Shown piece after piece: positions 1 to 6,879 of a stretch of 18,169 bases of DNA. Positions within the stretch are counted from its first letter, which is position 1; each line of letters starts with the position of its first letter. Source of the DNA: Acidobacteriaceae bacterium (GTDB lineage Bacteria; Acidobacteriota; Terriglobia; Terriglobales; Acidobacteriaceae); contig JAOAPJ010000056.1 in the NCBI GenBank assembly GCA_025462805.1, forward strand, positions 1 through 18,169. The letters are read 5' to 3'. The notes under the pieces are model-generated. The model was not told the origin of the DNA. It ran no database searches and saw nothing but the letters and a program-made list of their open reading frames with translations. Both the position numbers and the translations under genes were made by a program.

Positions 1-809
1 AGCGCATAGCTCTCGGCCTTCGGATGAGTCTTGGTATCGAGCGCATCGCGCAGCCGATCACCCACCTTCGCCTCAAGCTCTGCTGCATATGCATGATCCG
101 TCTCGAGCTCTGCAACGTGGCGCTTCGGCTTCCCTGCCTTTGCAACCAGCTCTTCGATAGCGGCGACGATCTTCTTGATCTCTCCGTGACCGAACTCGAT
201 AGCTTCGGCGACCAGCTCCTCGCTCACTTCCTTGGCGCCGCTCTCGACCATCACGATGCCGTCCTTGGTGCCGACGACCATGATGTTCAACGTGCTCTCA
301 TGCCGCTCGGCATAGGTGGGATTGACGATGAACTGGTCATTCAAGCGGCCGACGCGGACGGCGCCGACTGGCCCGTTGAACGGAATATCGGAGAGCGCAA
401 GCGCAGCGCCGGCTCCATTGATGCCGATGACATCCGGATCATTTTCCCTGTCAGCCGAGAGAACGAATGCGATGACCTGTGTCTCGTTGCGGAAGTTCTC
501 CGGGAACAGCGGGCGGATCGGACGGTCGATCTGGCGCGAGGTCAGGATCTCCTTCTCGCTGGGACGGCCCTCGCGCTTGATGAAGCCGCCGGGAATGCGG
601 CCGCCGGCGTAGGTGTATTCGCGGTAATCCACGGTAAGGGGAAAGAAGTCGATGCCTTCCCGTGGCTCGGCCGACGCAACTGCCGTGACAAGCACAACGC
701 TGTCACCCTGGGTAACGAGAGCGGCGCCGGGCGCCTGTTTGGCCATGCGGCCTGTTTCAAAGGTCAGTCGCTTGCCACCGGCAAGCTCAACGGAAACTTC
801 TTGTTTCAT
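1..809 (-). CDS. pnp: Polynucleotide phosphorylase, N-terminal part (cut by window edge)
   Basis: PNPase is the phosphorolytic 3'-5' exoribonuclease that degrades mRNA to nucleoside diphosphates and is a core degradosome enzyme. Reading the minus strand from ATG at 809 gives MKQEVSVELAGGKRLTFETG and an uninterrupted frame to the window edge, about 269 residues. Diagnostic PNPase blocks of the first RNase PH domain are visible: VDYREYTYAGGRIPGGF, then SRQIDRPIRPLFP, then later NPTYAERHESTLNIMVVGTK. The second PH domain and the KH and S1 domains lie outside the window. A GAGG ribosome-binding sequence sits just before the ATG. rpsO lies upstream on the same strand, the classical rpsO-pnp order, and the spacer between them can form a long stem. 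Recognition is secure; only the 3' end is missing. Confidence 0.97.
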   Translation of the reverse strand, partial: MKQEVSVELAGGKRLTFETGRMAKQAPGAALVTQGDSVVLVTAVASAEPREGIDFFPLTVDYREYTYAGGRIPGGFIKREGRPSEKEILTSRQIDRPIRPLFPENFRNETQVIAFVLSADRENDPDVIGINGAGAALALSDIPFNGPVGAVRVGRLNDQFIVNPTYAERHESTLNIMVVGTKDGIVMVESGAKEVSEELVAEAIEFGHGEIKKIVAAIEELVAKAGKPKRHVAELETDHAYAAELEAKVGDRLRDALDTKTHPKAESYA

Positions 810-876
810 GGGATCCTCATTTTCTGTGCGGCGCCGAGGGTGGGGTGACTCCAGGCGAGGTAGCACGAAGCCCCCT

Positions 877-893
877 TCGAAGTGGAGCTTCGA
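877..893 (-). promoter_or_regulatory. Small hairpin in the pnp leader
   Basis: The sequence holds a perfect 6-bp inverted repeat (TCGAAG / CTTCGA) with a 5-nt loop. After two mismatches, three more G-C pairs (872-874 with 896-898) can extend it. It lies about 70 nt upstream of the pnp start. No U-run follows on the transcribed strand, so it does not look like an intrinsic terminator. A role in pnp mRNA processing or control is inference. Confidence 0.35.
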
Positions 894-912
894 GCGGGCG
901 TGGGTTTGGCGT

Positions 913-1028
913 CACACGTTCCTCATCTCAACCGTAGCGGCGAGCGGAAGCCCGGAATAGCGAGGCTCGGCGTTCGAGCTGCGAGCTGTCGCAGCCCAAT
1001 GCCAAGTCGCTTTCTTGAGGAACGTGCG
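913..1028 (-). promoter_or_regulatory. Long-range stem in the rpsO-pnp spacer, candidate RNase III site
   Basis: The minus-strand transcript can pair CGCACGTTCCTCA (1028-1016) with TGAGGAACGTGTG (925-913): 13 consecutive pairs, 12 Watson-Crick and one G-U. The loop of about 90 nt contains a second perfect hairpin at 978-995 (7-bp stem, 4-nt loop). In Escherichia coli the rpsO-pnp intergenic RNA forms a stem cut by RNase III, after which PNPase represses its own mRNA. The position matches that arrangement. The pairing is seen in the sequence; processing and autoregulation are inference. Confidence 0.5.
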
Positions 1029-1050
1029 GTGCGAAGGCAAGGCCAGGGAC

Positions 1051-1317
1051 TTACTTGCGGATGCCGAGCTTACCGATGACATCGCGGTAGCGAACGGAGT
1101 CGCTGGTCTTCAGGTAATTCAGAAGACGGCGCCGCTTGCTTACCAGCATCAGGAGACCACGGCGGGATGCGTGATCCTTCTTGTGCGTCTTGAAGTGCTC
1201 CGTGAGCTCGCCGATGCGCTCACTGAGGATCGCGATCTGTACTTCGGGGCTCCCGGTGTCGGACTCGTGGGTCCGGAAGCGGGAGATGACTTCGCTCTTT
1301 TTCTCTGTTGCCAGCAC
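1051..1317 (-). CDS. rpsO: 30S ribosomal protein S15
   Basis: S15 is a primary 16S rRNA-binding protein of the small-subunit platform. The 88-residue product has the standard family length and the conserved run [16 protein letters not shown], then [19 protein letters not shown] and the basic tail RRRLLNYLK. The start codon is GTG at 1317, preceded by an AGAGAGG ribosome-binding sequence about 5 nt upstream. The gene precedes pnp on the same strand. A promoter would be expected in the 117-bp gap 1318-1434, but I see only a weak -10-like TATGTT (1374-1379) with a poor -35. S15 often represses its own translation through a leader structure; I did not identify one with confidence. Confidence 0.98.
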   Translation of the reverse strand: MLATEKKSEVISRFRTHESDTGSPEVQIAILSERIGELTEHFKTHKKDHASRRGLLMLVSKRRRLLNYLKTSDSVRYRDVIGKLGIRK

Positions 1318-1434
1318 GCTTACCTCTCTACTCTTTCAGTCGTTTCCACTCTCTAAGTGTATGGCTTAAGAGTAACATAGCTGGCATTTGAGGAACAGGC
1401 GAACGGTGCGCAAACACTGGTTTGAGCTTGCGTG

Positions 1435-3036
1435 TCAGTGGACGGCGATCTCGGTCTTGGCGCCCGCTCGGGGATCGTTGCGGTCGAGTAGGAAGGTGAG
1501 CAGGACCATGATGGCGGAGGCCGCCGCAAGCGTAAAGTACACATCCACATACGCCTGCGCCTCCGTCTGCGCCAGGAGAGACGTGTAGATCCGGGAGGCC
1601 GCCCCAGCCGCGGCGTTGGTTGGGCCCAGGTGACGAGTGAGTGCTCCCGTGAACACTTGCAGACGCTGCTGGTATGCGGGATTGCCGGGATGCAGCTGCT
1701 GCAGAAAGTTCGCTTGATGAAAGGCAGCGCTCTCCGTGACAAAGGCGTTCGTCAGCGAGATCAGGATGGACCCGCCTATGTTGCGGGCAAAGTTGATAAG
1801 GCCGGCAACCTGATTGTTCAGTTCCCGCGGAATGCCGAAGTACGCTGCTGTCGTGACCGAGATAAAGACGAACGGGATGGCTGCCACCTGCACCACGCGC
1901 AGCCAGGACGCGAAGCCGAAGCTCATCCCGAGGTTCAAGCGCAGGGCCGAATAGGCATACCCCACCACGAACAAGGTGAAGCCGAACACAATGATGTTAC
2001 GTGCCGGGAAGCGCGAGACGGCGAGGCCCGCCAGAGGCATCACGAAGATCAGAACCAAGCCACCCCCAGAGAGCGCCAGTCCAGCAATGGTTGCCGTATA
2101 GCCCAGCAGTTGCTGTGTGAACTGCGGCTGCAGCACAGTGGAGGCGTTCAGGATGCCTCCGGTCATCAGCATCAGGAACGAGCACACGGCGAAGTTCTTG
2201 TACTTGTAAAGACGCATCTCCATTATCGGCGTCTTGGTGCCGCGCAGCTCCCACCAGATAAGGCTTACGAAGGAGATAGCGAAAGTCAACGCATAGAACC
2301 TGATCCATCTGGAGGCAAACCAGTCCCACTCCTCGCCCTTGTCCATAGTGATCTCGAGCGAGCCCATCGAGATGACAAGCAGAATGACGCCCACATAATC
2401 GATTTGCCAGAGCCTCGAGCGATCCGGCTTCAGATATGGCGGATCTTCGACAACATTTTGCACCAGGAAGAGCGTCACAATGCCGATCGGAATGTTGATG
2501 TAGAAGATCCAGTGCCAGCTGTAATTGTCAGTCAGCCAGCCACCGACAGTGGGTCCGATCGAAGGCGCCAGCACGGCGACCAGCCCGTAGAGAGAAAATG
2601 CGAGGCCGCGTTTGCTGGGCTCGAAAGAGTCGGCCATGATGGCCTGCGCCATGGGTTGCAGTCCGCCGCCGCCCGCGCCCTGAAGGACGCGGAACAGCAA
2701 CAGCATTCCCAGCGAAGGAGCCAGCCCGCAAAGAAAGGATGCGCCGGTAAAGATCATCAGACACAGCATGAAGAAGTTCTTCCGGCCGATGACGCTCGAC
2801 GCCCAGCCGCCCATCGGCAGCACGACCGCATTGGCGACCAGGTACGTGGTCAGGACCCAGGTGCTCTCGTCGCGGCTGGCGCCCAGTCCTCCGGCGATGT
2901 ACGGCAGAGCGACGTTCGCAATGGAGGTATCAAGCACCTCCATGAAGGCTGCCAGCGCTACCGTTGCAGCGATCACCCATGGATTTGTCCTGGGCTTCCA
3001 GGTTGTCATCGGTGTCGTTGCTGCTGCCGCCGCCAT
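1435..3036 (-). CDS. DHA2-family MFS multidrug exporter (EmrB/QacA type)
   Basis: This is a proton-driven inner-membrane drug efflux pump of the 14-helix DHA2 branch of the major facilitator superfamily. The 533-residue length and many hydrophobic segments fit. Visible motifs: LDTSIANVALP in helix 1 (about 35-45), the motif-A loop GGWASSVIGRK (76-86), RVLQGAGGGG (116-125), and antiporter motif C with APSIGPTVGGWLTD (157-170). The start is ATG at 3036 with AGGAG about 12 nt upstream; a second ATG nine codons on is possible. EmrB proteins usually pair with a periplasmic adaptor (EmrA) and an outer-membrane channel. Neither is adjacent here, so partners must be elsewhere. The upstream region 3037-3307 carries a candidate promoter and repeated operator-like sequence. 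The substrate cannot be told from sequence. Confidence 0.93.
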   Translation of the reverse strand: MAAAAATTPMTTWKPRTNPWVIAATVALAAFMEVLDTSIANVALPYIAGGLGASRDESTWVLTTYLVANAVVLPMGGWASSVIGRKNFFMLCLMIFTGASFLCGLAPSLGMLLLFRVLQGAGGGGLQPMAQAIMADSFEPSKRGLAFSLYGLVAVLAPSIGPTVGGWLTDNYSWHWIFYINIPIGIVTLFLVQNVVEDPPYLKPDRSRLWQIDYVGVILLVISMGSLEITMDKGEEWDWFASRWIRFYALTFAISFVSLIWWELRGTKTPIMEMRLYKYKNFAVCSFLMLMTGGILNASTVLQPQFTQQLLGYTATIAGLALSGGGLVLIFVMPLAGLAVSRFPARNIIVFGFTLFVVGYAYSALRLNLGMSFGFASWLRVVQVAAIPFVFISVTTAAYFGIPRELNNQVAGLINFARNIGGSILISLTNAFVTESAAFHQANFLQQLHPGNPAYQQRLQVFTGALTRHLGPTNAAAGAASRIYTSLLAQTEAQAYVDVYFTLAAASAIMVLLTFLLDRNDPRAGAKTEIAVH

Positions 3037-3125
3037 GCTTTGCGCTTGCTCCTATTCGCGGGACCCGGCCACGGCAGATGTGCAGAAGGCCGGGGGTGAT
3101 CTCCTGATGGTCTCGTAGATAGATG

Positions 3126-3148
3126 CGAGTCATCCACGGCCTGACTCG
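3126..3148 (-). repeat. 7-bp inverted repeat upstream of the MFS exporter gene
   Basis: CGAGTCA (3126-3132) and TGACTCG (3142-3148) form a perfect 7-bp stem with a 9-nt loop. It lies about 90 nt upstream of the exporter start and downstream of the late flagellar genes. It lacks a following U-run, so it is not a clear terminator. It could be a leader structure or a regulator site; its function is not known. Confidence 0.35.
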
Positions 3149-3206
3149 AAAATGACAGAAGCTGCCGGAGGCGCCCACGGCTCGCCCGCAAATCGTGATC
3201 TCGCAG

Positions 3207-3231
3207 GGGACAATACTGTCGGGACAATACT
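3207..3231 (-). promoter_or_regulatory. Tandem operator-like repeat AGTATTGTCCC x2
   Basis: On the minus strand the 11-mer AGTATTGTCCC occurs twice with a 14-bp period (3231-3221 and 3217-3207). At the junction the bases also form the short palindrome TGTC-GG-GACA (3217-3226). The first copy overlaps the candidate -10 element of the exporter promoter. This is the geometry of a repressor operator, for example a TetR or MarR regulator of an efflux pump. No regulator gene is adjacent, so the assignment is inference. Confidence 0.45.
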
Positions 3232-3255
3232 AACTTTCGGGACGTCTGTTTCCAA
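3227..3255 (-). promoter_or_regulatory. Candidate housekeeping promoter for the MFS exporter
   Basis: Reading the minus strand, TTGGAA (3255-3250) and TAGTAT (3232-3227) are separated by exactly 17 bp, matching the sigma-70 layout with partial consensus. The start point would lie about 180 nt before the exporter gene. The -10 overlaps the tandem repeat at 3207-3231. Support is by motif only. Confidence 0.4.
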
Positions 3256-3307
3256 GCAAGCAGGGCGTGACGGGCTGCCACGACGGCGGTTCGCACTCCC
3301 GGCTAGT

Positions 3308-3520
3308 CTAATTGCGCTGGTGCAACTCTCCCGCCCAGTGGAGGAAGCGAAGCAGATTCCACTTCTCCCGCCAAACGAAGCGGAAAAAGTCCGCGGCACC
3401 GATGGTGTGCGCCTGTCGGCCGGTATAGGTCTCGATTCGCCAGCGGAGGTAATCGCTGCGCCATGGGCGAAAGCGGTGCCCGCGAGTCGCATTCCAGAGG
3501 AACTGGATGGCGTTTCCCAC
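3308..3520 (-). CDS. Small Trp/Arg-rich protein of unknown function
   Basis: I do not recognise a named family. The 70-residue frame starts at GTG (3520) with a clear GGAGG 7 nt upstream; a GTG six codons earlier also exists but lacks that signal. The product is basic and aromatic, with FLWNATRGHRFRPWRSDYLR, then RWRIETYTG and a C-terminal FFRFVWREKWNLLRFLHW. This patterned composition and the strong ribosome-binding site argue for a real gene rather than a chance frame. It begins 41 nt after the flgL stop on the same strand, so it could be read from the late flagellar transcript, or could be an independent gene. It has no evident signal peptide. I have an impression of similar short proteins in Acidobacteriota genomes but cannot confirm this. 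Confidence 0.65.
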   Translation of the reverse strand: MGNAIQFLWNATRGHRFRPWRSDYLRWRIETYTGRQAHTIGAADFFRFVWREKWNLLRFLHWAGELHQRN

Positions 3521-3561
3521 AACCGGACCTCCGGTCACAGTATAGGGTCGCCGAGCGCGCT

Positions 3562-4458
3562 CTACATTCGATCGAACAGCGTCCCCTGCTTCTCGAGCGC
3601 CACAATGACGGACTCGAGAGCCGACTGCTGTGTCTGGTTGGTAGACAGGGCCGTCGCTGCGGCGGGAAGATCGGTTTGCAGCAGGTTCGTCTGGTTCACC
3701 GTGAGCTGTGTACGTTCCTGCGTCGCGTAGGACGATGCTGCTTGCATTCGGTTGATGGCACTGTCCAGCGACGAGCGTTGCGAGCTCACCTGTGAGAGAG
3801 CCGCCGTCAGTTGCGAAGTCAGGGCGGTAGTCGAAGCAGTATTTCCAGTGGTGAACCCATCGATCAATGAGTTCAGTGTTCCCAACAGGCTGGTACCGGA
3901 CGCGGTGAAGATCTGCGCTCCCGGAACGTTCGTAGCAATCGACTGCCCCCCGGGCGTCGTGATGTAGTTCACTCGCGAGTCTCCCGCGTAGGTCACGGTC
4001 GCCGGACTCGTTGACTGATCTAGCTGGAAGGGCGCGGCTCCGTTCTGACTGCCGGAAAAGAGGTACTGCCCACCGTAGCTGGTGTTCGCCAACCCGAGCA
4101 CTTCGTCGCGAACACTTGTCAACGCCTGGGCGACACTTGCCTGGTTCGCCGCAGTGTTCGTGCCATTGTTCCCAGCAGTGGCAACGGAGATCGCAGAGTT
4201 AATCTGATCCACAACCGAGGCCAATGTGGAGTCCGCCACCTGCATGCGAGACGTGGTCGTCGTGGCGGTCTGCGTGAAGCTGTTGTCGGCCGCAATCTGC
4301 GCAGAGAGCTGCACGTTCTGCGCAGCGGCCGCGGGGTCGTCGCCCAGACCCGTCAGACGGATGCCGCTCGAGATCTCGCTTGAGATCCGCTGCTGCTGCG
4401 CGGTGCTCTGCGATAGTGCGGCCGTAAGTTGCTGTATATAAGTCGGGTCGACTCTCAT
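3562..4458 (-). CDS. flgL: Flagellar hook-filament junction protein FlgL (HAP3)
   Basis: FlgL forms the second junction layer between hook and filament and is exported by the flagellar type III system. The 298-residue product shows the flagellin-like N-terminal helix (ALSQSTAQQQRISSEISSG, about 14-32), the LGDDPAAAAQNVQL turn, a central variable part with GGQYLFSGSQ, and the C-terminal helix (SSQRSSLDSAINRM and on to the end). Length matches the family. It follows flgK by 17 nt. The ATG at 4458 has only a weak GGCGAG upstream, suggesting coupling to flgK translation. Low cysteine and high Ser/Thr/Gln/Ala content are normal for exported axial proteins. Confidence 0.95.
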   Translation of the reverse strand: MRVDPTYIQQLTAALSQSTAQQQRISSEISSGIRLTGLGDDPAAAAQNVQLSAQIAADNSFTQTATTTTSRMQVADSTLASVVDQINSAISVATAGNNGTNTAANQASVAQALTSVRDEVLGLANTSYGGQYLFSGSQNGAAPFQLDQSTSPATVTYAGDSRVNYITTPGGQSIATNVPGAQIFTASGTSLLGTLNSLIDGFTTGNTASTTALTSQLTAALSQVSSQRSSLDSAINRMQAASSYATQERTQLTVNQTNLLQTDLPAAATALSTNQTQQSALESVIVALEKQGTLFDRM

Positions 4459-4475
4459 GCTGATGCACTCGCCGC

Positions 4476-5891
4476 CTATGCGACCGGCGTCTCCGTCCCA
4501 AGGTTAATAGCGCTCGCGATCAGGGTGTTCAGGATGGTGAACACCTTCGAGGACGCCTGGTAAGCCTGCTCGTAGGTCTGCAAGAGGGCTGCCTGATCGT
4601 TCAGATTGACCGAGGAGAGCGCGCTCTGTTGTGACTTCAGTTGCTGCAGTGACGCGTTCTGCGATGCCTGCGTCGTCGTTGACGCACTCACTTCCGTCCC
4701 TATACTCCCGACGAGGGCACTGTAAGCGGCGGTGGGAGTCGCTCCGGAGACGATTGCTTTGGAGCCGATGGCGGCAACCGCGGAAGCATTTGACCCGTCG
4801 AGTGAGCCTGCCCCGGATGCGGATGCGGCAATTCCATTCGGATCGGTCAAGGAGACCGAGATATTTGCCGCTGATCCCGGCGCACTGCTGCCGAGATTGA
4901 ACAACGATGCACCGCTGGCTCCCGTGGCATCCACACCCGCCGCCTGCTGCGCATTCACCGCGCTACCAACACTCCACGCCATCTGATCGACAGCAGCGAT
5001 CGCGCCTGGAAGATCCACATCTCTCGCCTGCAGTGTGCCGCCGATCTGTCCGCCGGCGTTCGTGAGTGCAGCAGTTTGGTCGGCGCCAGCAAGGGAAAGA
5101 TGAACCACACCGCCCGAAAGTGTGGTCTGCAGTTGATTGCTTTGACTACCCTGGACCAGCACGGCGCCAGTCGAGGTGGTGAGCGTCAGACCATTGTTCT
5201 CATTGGTGATGACGTGGAGACCAACCAATTGCGACAGCTGCTCCAAATCAGACTGACGTTGATCCTCAACCGTACCCGCATCTCCATTTGGACTGGTTGA
5301 GGCGATCTGGCCATTGAGATGAGCGATATCCTTTGTCAGCGCATTGACCTGGGATGCCGCCGATGTGATCGTCTGATCCAGACCGGCACGCTGCTGCTCC
5401 AGGCTGGAAGAGGCCTGGTTGAATGTGATAGCAACCCCCTGCGCCGCACTCAGCACCGCACTGCGCAGACTGGGATTTGAGGGATCTGCCGAGAGTTGCG
5501 TAAAGCTCTGGAAGAACGAAGTGAGTTGCTGACCGATGTCGGCGACGCCGCCGGTACTTCCGGACGCTTGCGTCGCACCAGAGAAGATCGATTGCAGATT
5601 ATCGAGCGCAGTCAGCCGGACTGCCGTATTCGATTGATCCTGGGACTGCTGATCGATTCGCTGGTTGAGCACCCGATCCCGCTGCGAACTCGCACCTTGA
5701 AAGACCACGCCAGCCGGCTCAGACTGGGAGCCGACCGTTACCGTATCCACCGCTCCCCATTTCACTGTCTCGGTTGTATAGCCCAGCGTGTTTGCGCTTG
5801 CGATGTTCTGTGACACAACGGAGATCGCCGCCTGATCCGACGCAAGCGCGCCGGTGGCAATGTTCCAGGCCTGGCTCAATGTGGCCATCAT
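4476..5891 (-). CDS. flgK: Flagellar hook-associated protein FlgK (HAP1)
   Basis: FlgK is the first hook-filament junction protein and is exported by the flagellar type III apparatus. The 471-residue product has the N-terminal axial-protein helix with SVVSQNIASANTLGYTTETV (about 24-43) and the C-terminal SVNLNDQAALLQTYEQAYQA followed by SSKVFTILNTL, both typical of FlgK. It is at the shorter end for the family. The start is ATG-ATG at 5891/5888 with GGAGG upstream, and it overlaps the stop of the preceding gene by 4 nt. It is expected to be expressed late from the sigma-28 promoter before flgM. Confidence 0.96.
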   Translation of the reverse strand: MMATLSQAWNIATGALASDQAAISVVSQNIASANTLGYTTETVKWGAVDTVTVGSQSEPAGVVFQGASSQRDRVLNQRIDQQSQDQSNTAVRLTALDNLQSIFSGATQASGSTGGVADIGQQLTSFFQSFTQLSADPSNPSLRSAVLSAAQGVAITFNQASSSLEQQRAGLDQTITSAASQVNALTKDIAHLNGQIASTSPNGDAGTVEDQRQSDLEQLSQLVGLHVITNENNGLTLTTSTGAVLVQGSQSNQLQTTLSGGVVHLSLAGADQTAALTNAGGQIGGTLQARDVDLPGAIAAVDQMAWSVGSAVNAQQAAGVDATGASGASLFNLGSSAPGSAANISVSLTDPNGIAASASGAGSLDGSNASAVAAIGSKAIVSGATPTAAYSALVGSIGTEVSASTTTQASQNASLQQLKSQQSALSSVNLNDQAALLQTYEQAYQASSKVFTILNTLIASAINLGTETPVA

Positions 5892-6175
5892 TCCGGACCT
5901 CCAAGGTTACGATAGCTCTCCTCTGGAGAACGACCCACATGCTCCAGCCCAAACACATTCAGGTTGATCCGGGTGTGGCGAAGCAGACGCTCAAGTAGTA
6001 GCAGCTTCCAGGAGAGCCGGGCATGCATGGGGGCCGAGATGGTCAGCCGAACGCCGCAGGTCTGCCAATCGCCGCAGAATCGCGCGAGAGGCTCAATGAC
6101 TTCGATGTCCATGGCAATCAATCCCTCGAGCACGCGATCGAGAGTGCGTTCGACGTCGGCCGCCGCAAGGTACAT
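5888..6175 (-). CDS. FlgN-position protein, candidate export chaperone for FlgK/FlgL
   Basis: The gene sits between flgM and flgK, the usual place of flgN, whose product is a cytoplasmic chaperone for FlgK and FlgL. The product is small (95 residues) and helix-rich: YLAAADVERTLDRVLEGLIA near the N-terminus and a leucine-rich helix ERLLRHTRINLNVFG near the C-terminus. It has no signal peptide. I set the start at ATG 6175 because a strong AAGGAG lies 6 nt upstream; an ATG at 6199 would add eight residues with a poor ribosome site. The stop overlaps flgK by 4 nt. It is shorter than typical FlgN (about 140) and sequence resemblance is weak, so the function comes mainly from context. Confidence 0.6.
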   Translation of the reverse strand: MYLAAADVERTLDRVLEGLIAMDIEVIEPLARFCGDWQTCGVRLTISAPMHARLSWKLLLLERLLRHTRINLNVFGLEHVGRSPEESYRNLGGPE

Positions 6176-6213
6176 CAAAGGCTCCTTTTCATCCAACATC
6201 TGCCGGAGCTCTC

Positions 6214-6516
6214 TTAGCTGCTCAGGTGGCTGCCTGCGGTGCCCATAATTGCACTTGCGACATCTTGTGGCGCCACAGTGTATGTTCCACTCGCAATCTG
6301 TTGCTGAAGTTGGGCCACACGCTCCTGCCGAACGTCAGGCTGTGCAGCCGCACTTGCGAGTGTCCGCGCTATCGCACTGACCTCGCTGCGATCCGCCGCC
6401 GGTGCAACGCTTGAGCTTCCCGGGGAGGAGAACATTGCTCTACGTACCTCGCCTGGGGCCTCCGTACTCATGGTTCCCATCGCCGGTATCAAGGGACTTC
6501 GATCGCGAACGTCCAT
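6214..6516 (-). CDS. flgM: Anti-sigma-28 factor FlgM
   Basis: FlgM binds and holds FliA inactive until the hook-basal body is complete, then is exported through the flagellar gate. The 100-residue product has a disordered, Ser/Ala/Pro-rich N-terminal half and the conserved C-terminal sigma-binding helices VRQERVAQLQQQIASGTYTV followed by DVASAIM (about 61-90). GAGGAG lies 8 nt before the ATG at 6516. A sigma-28 promoter lies immediately upstream, so FlgM should be under control of the factor it inhibits. The gene is followed after a short gap by the flgN-position gene and flgK. Confidence 0.93.
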   Translation of the reverse strand: MDVRDRSPLIPAMGTMSTEAPGEVRRAMFSSPGSSSVAPAADRSEVSAIARTLASAAAQPDVRQERVAQLQQQIASGTYTVAPQDVASAIMGTAGSHLSS

Positions 6517-6537
6517 AGCCAGAACTCCTCGCAGACC

Positions 6538-6564
6538 TTATCGGCACCAGGACGAGAAGCTTTA
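6538..6564 (-). promoter_or_regulatory. Sigma-28 (FliA) promoter for flgM-flgN-flgK-flgL
   Basis: The minus strand reads TAAAGCTT (6564-6557), an 11-bp spacer, then GCCGATAA (6545-6538). The known FliA consensus is TAAAGTTT-N11-GCCGATAA: the -10 matches at all 8 positions, the -35 at 7 of 8, and spacing is exact. The -35 uses the stop codon of flgJ (6564-6562). Initiation about 7 nt downstream would give a leader of roughly 15 nt carrying the flgM ribosome-binding site. This marks the border between early and late flagellar genes. Confidence 0.9.
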
Positions 6565-6879
6565 GCCGGGTCTTGGAGAGCCGCCGCGAACCGGCGTCTC
6601 CGTTCTAGAGGTCTGGTGAGCGGCGAAGGAATGCAGAATACGATCAGCAATGCCGAATCCGCCATGCTCCGAGATCGCCTTGGCCAGAGACTCTGATGCA
6701 AACCCTGCCAGCGCTCCACTACTGCCTATCCCGCCGTCGTTGCTTTCCTCCTCCTGAAGGGGCTTCAGCAACTCTGCCATTAGGCTGGCTTCGAATTCGT
6801 GTGCAGAGTGCTCCAGCTTGGGCTGGTTCACCGAGGTAGTTGACCCACCCGAAGGTTCCACAGCGCGCAGGGTCGTCAT
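6562..6879 (-). CDS. flgJ: Rod-binding/rod-capping protein, FlgJ N-terminal domain only
   Basis: This is the rod-cap scaffold protein that helps rod assembly in the periplasm. The 105-residue product carries the rod-binding domain signature: EFEASLMAELLKPLQ (about 29-43), a Gly/Ser loop, then FASESLAKAISEHGGFGIAD (60-79). The muramidase domain that Salmonella FlgJ carries at its C-terminus is absent; single-domain versions are common outside the gammaproteobacteria. A separate enzyme would then be needed to open the peptidoglycan. The start at 6879 overlaps the flgI stop by 4 nt and has GGAGG 4 nt upstream. The TAA stop is also part of the sigma-28 -35 element. Confidence 0.88.
   Translation of the reverse strand: MTTLRAVEPSGGSTTSVNQPKLEHSAHEFEASLMAELLKPLQEEESNDGGIGSSGALAGFASESLAKAISEHGGFGIADRILHSFAAHQTSRTETPVRGGSPRPG

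Noticed and set aside
1630..3099. Long plus-strand frame (489 codons) opposite the MFS exporter
   Set aside because: It is the antisense shadow of a well-recognised membrane protein gene. Its product is rich in Arg, His and Gln with no domain, and no ribosome site was seen.
3126..3148. Intrinsic terminator for the late flagellar operon
   Set aside because: The stem is only 7 bp with moderate GC and is not followed by a U-run on the transcribed strand, so I list it only as an inverted repeat.
3207..3231. Possible start of a CRISPR-like repeat array
   Set aside because: Only two 11-bp copies with a 3-bp gap; no spacers of regular size and no further copies.
3152..3730. Plus-strand frame of 192 codons in the flgL-exporter gap
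   Set aside because: It runs across the end of flgL and the 70-residue minus-strand gene, both better supported; no ribosome site or recognisable motif.
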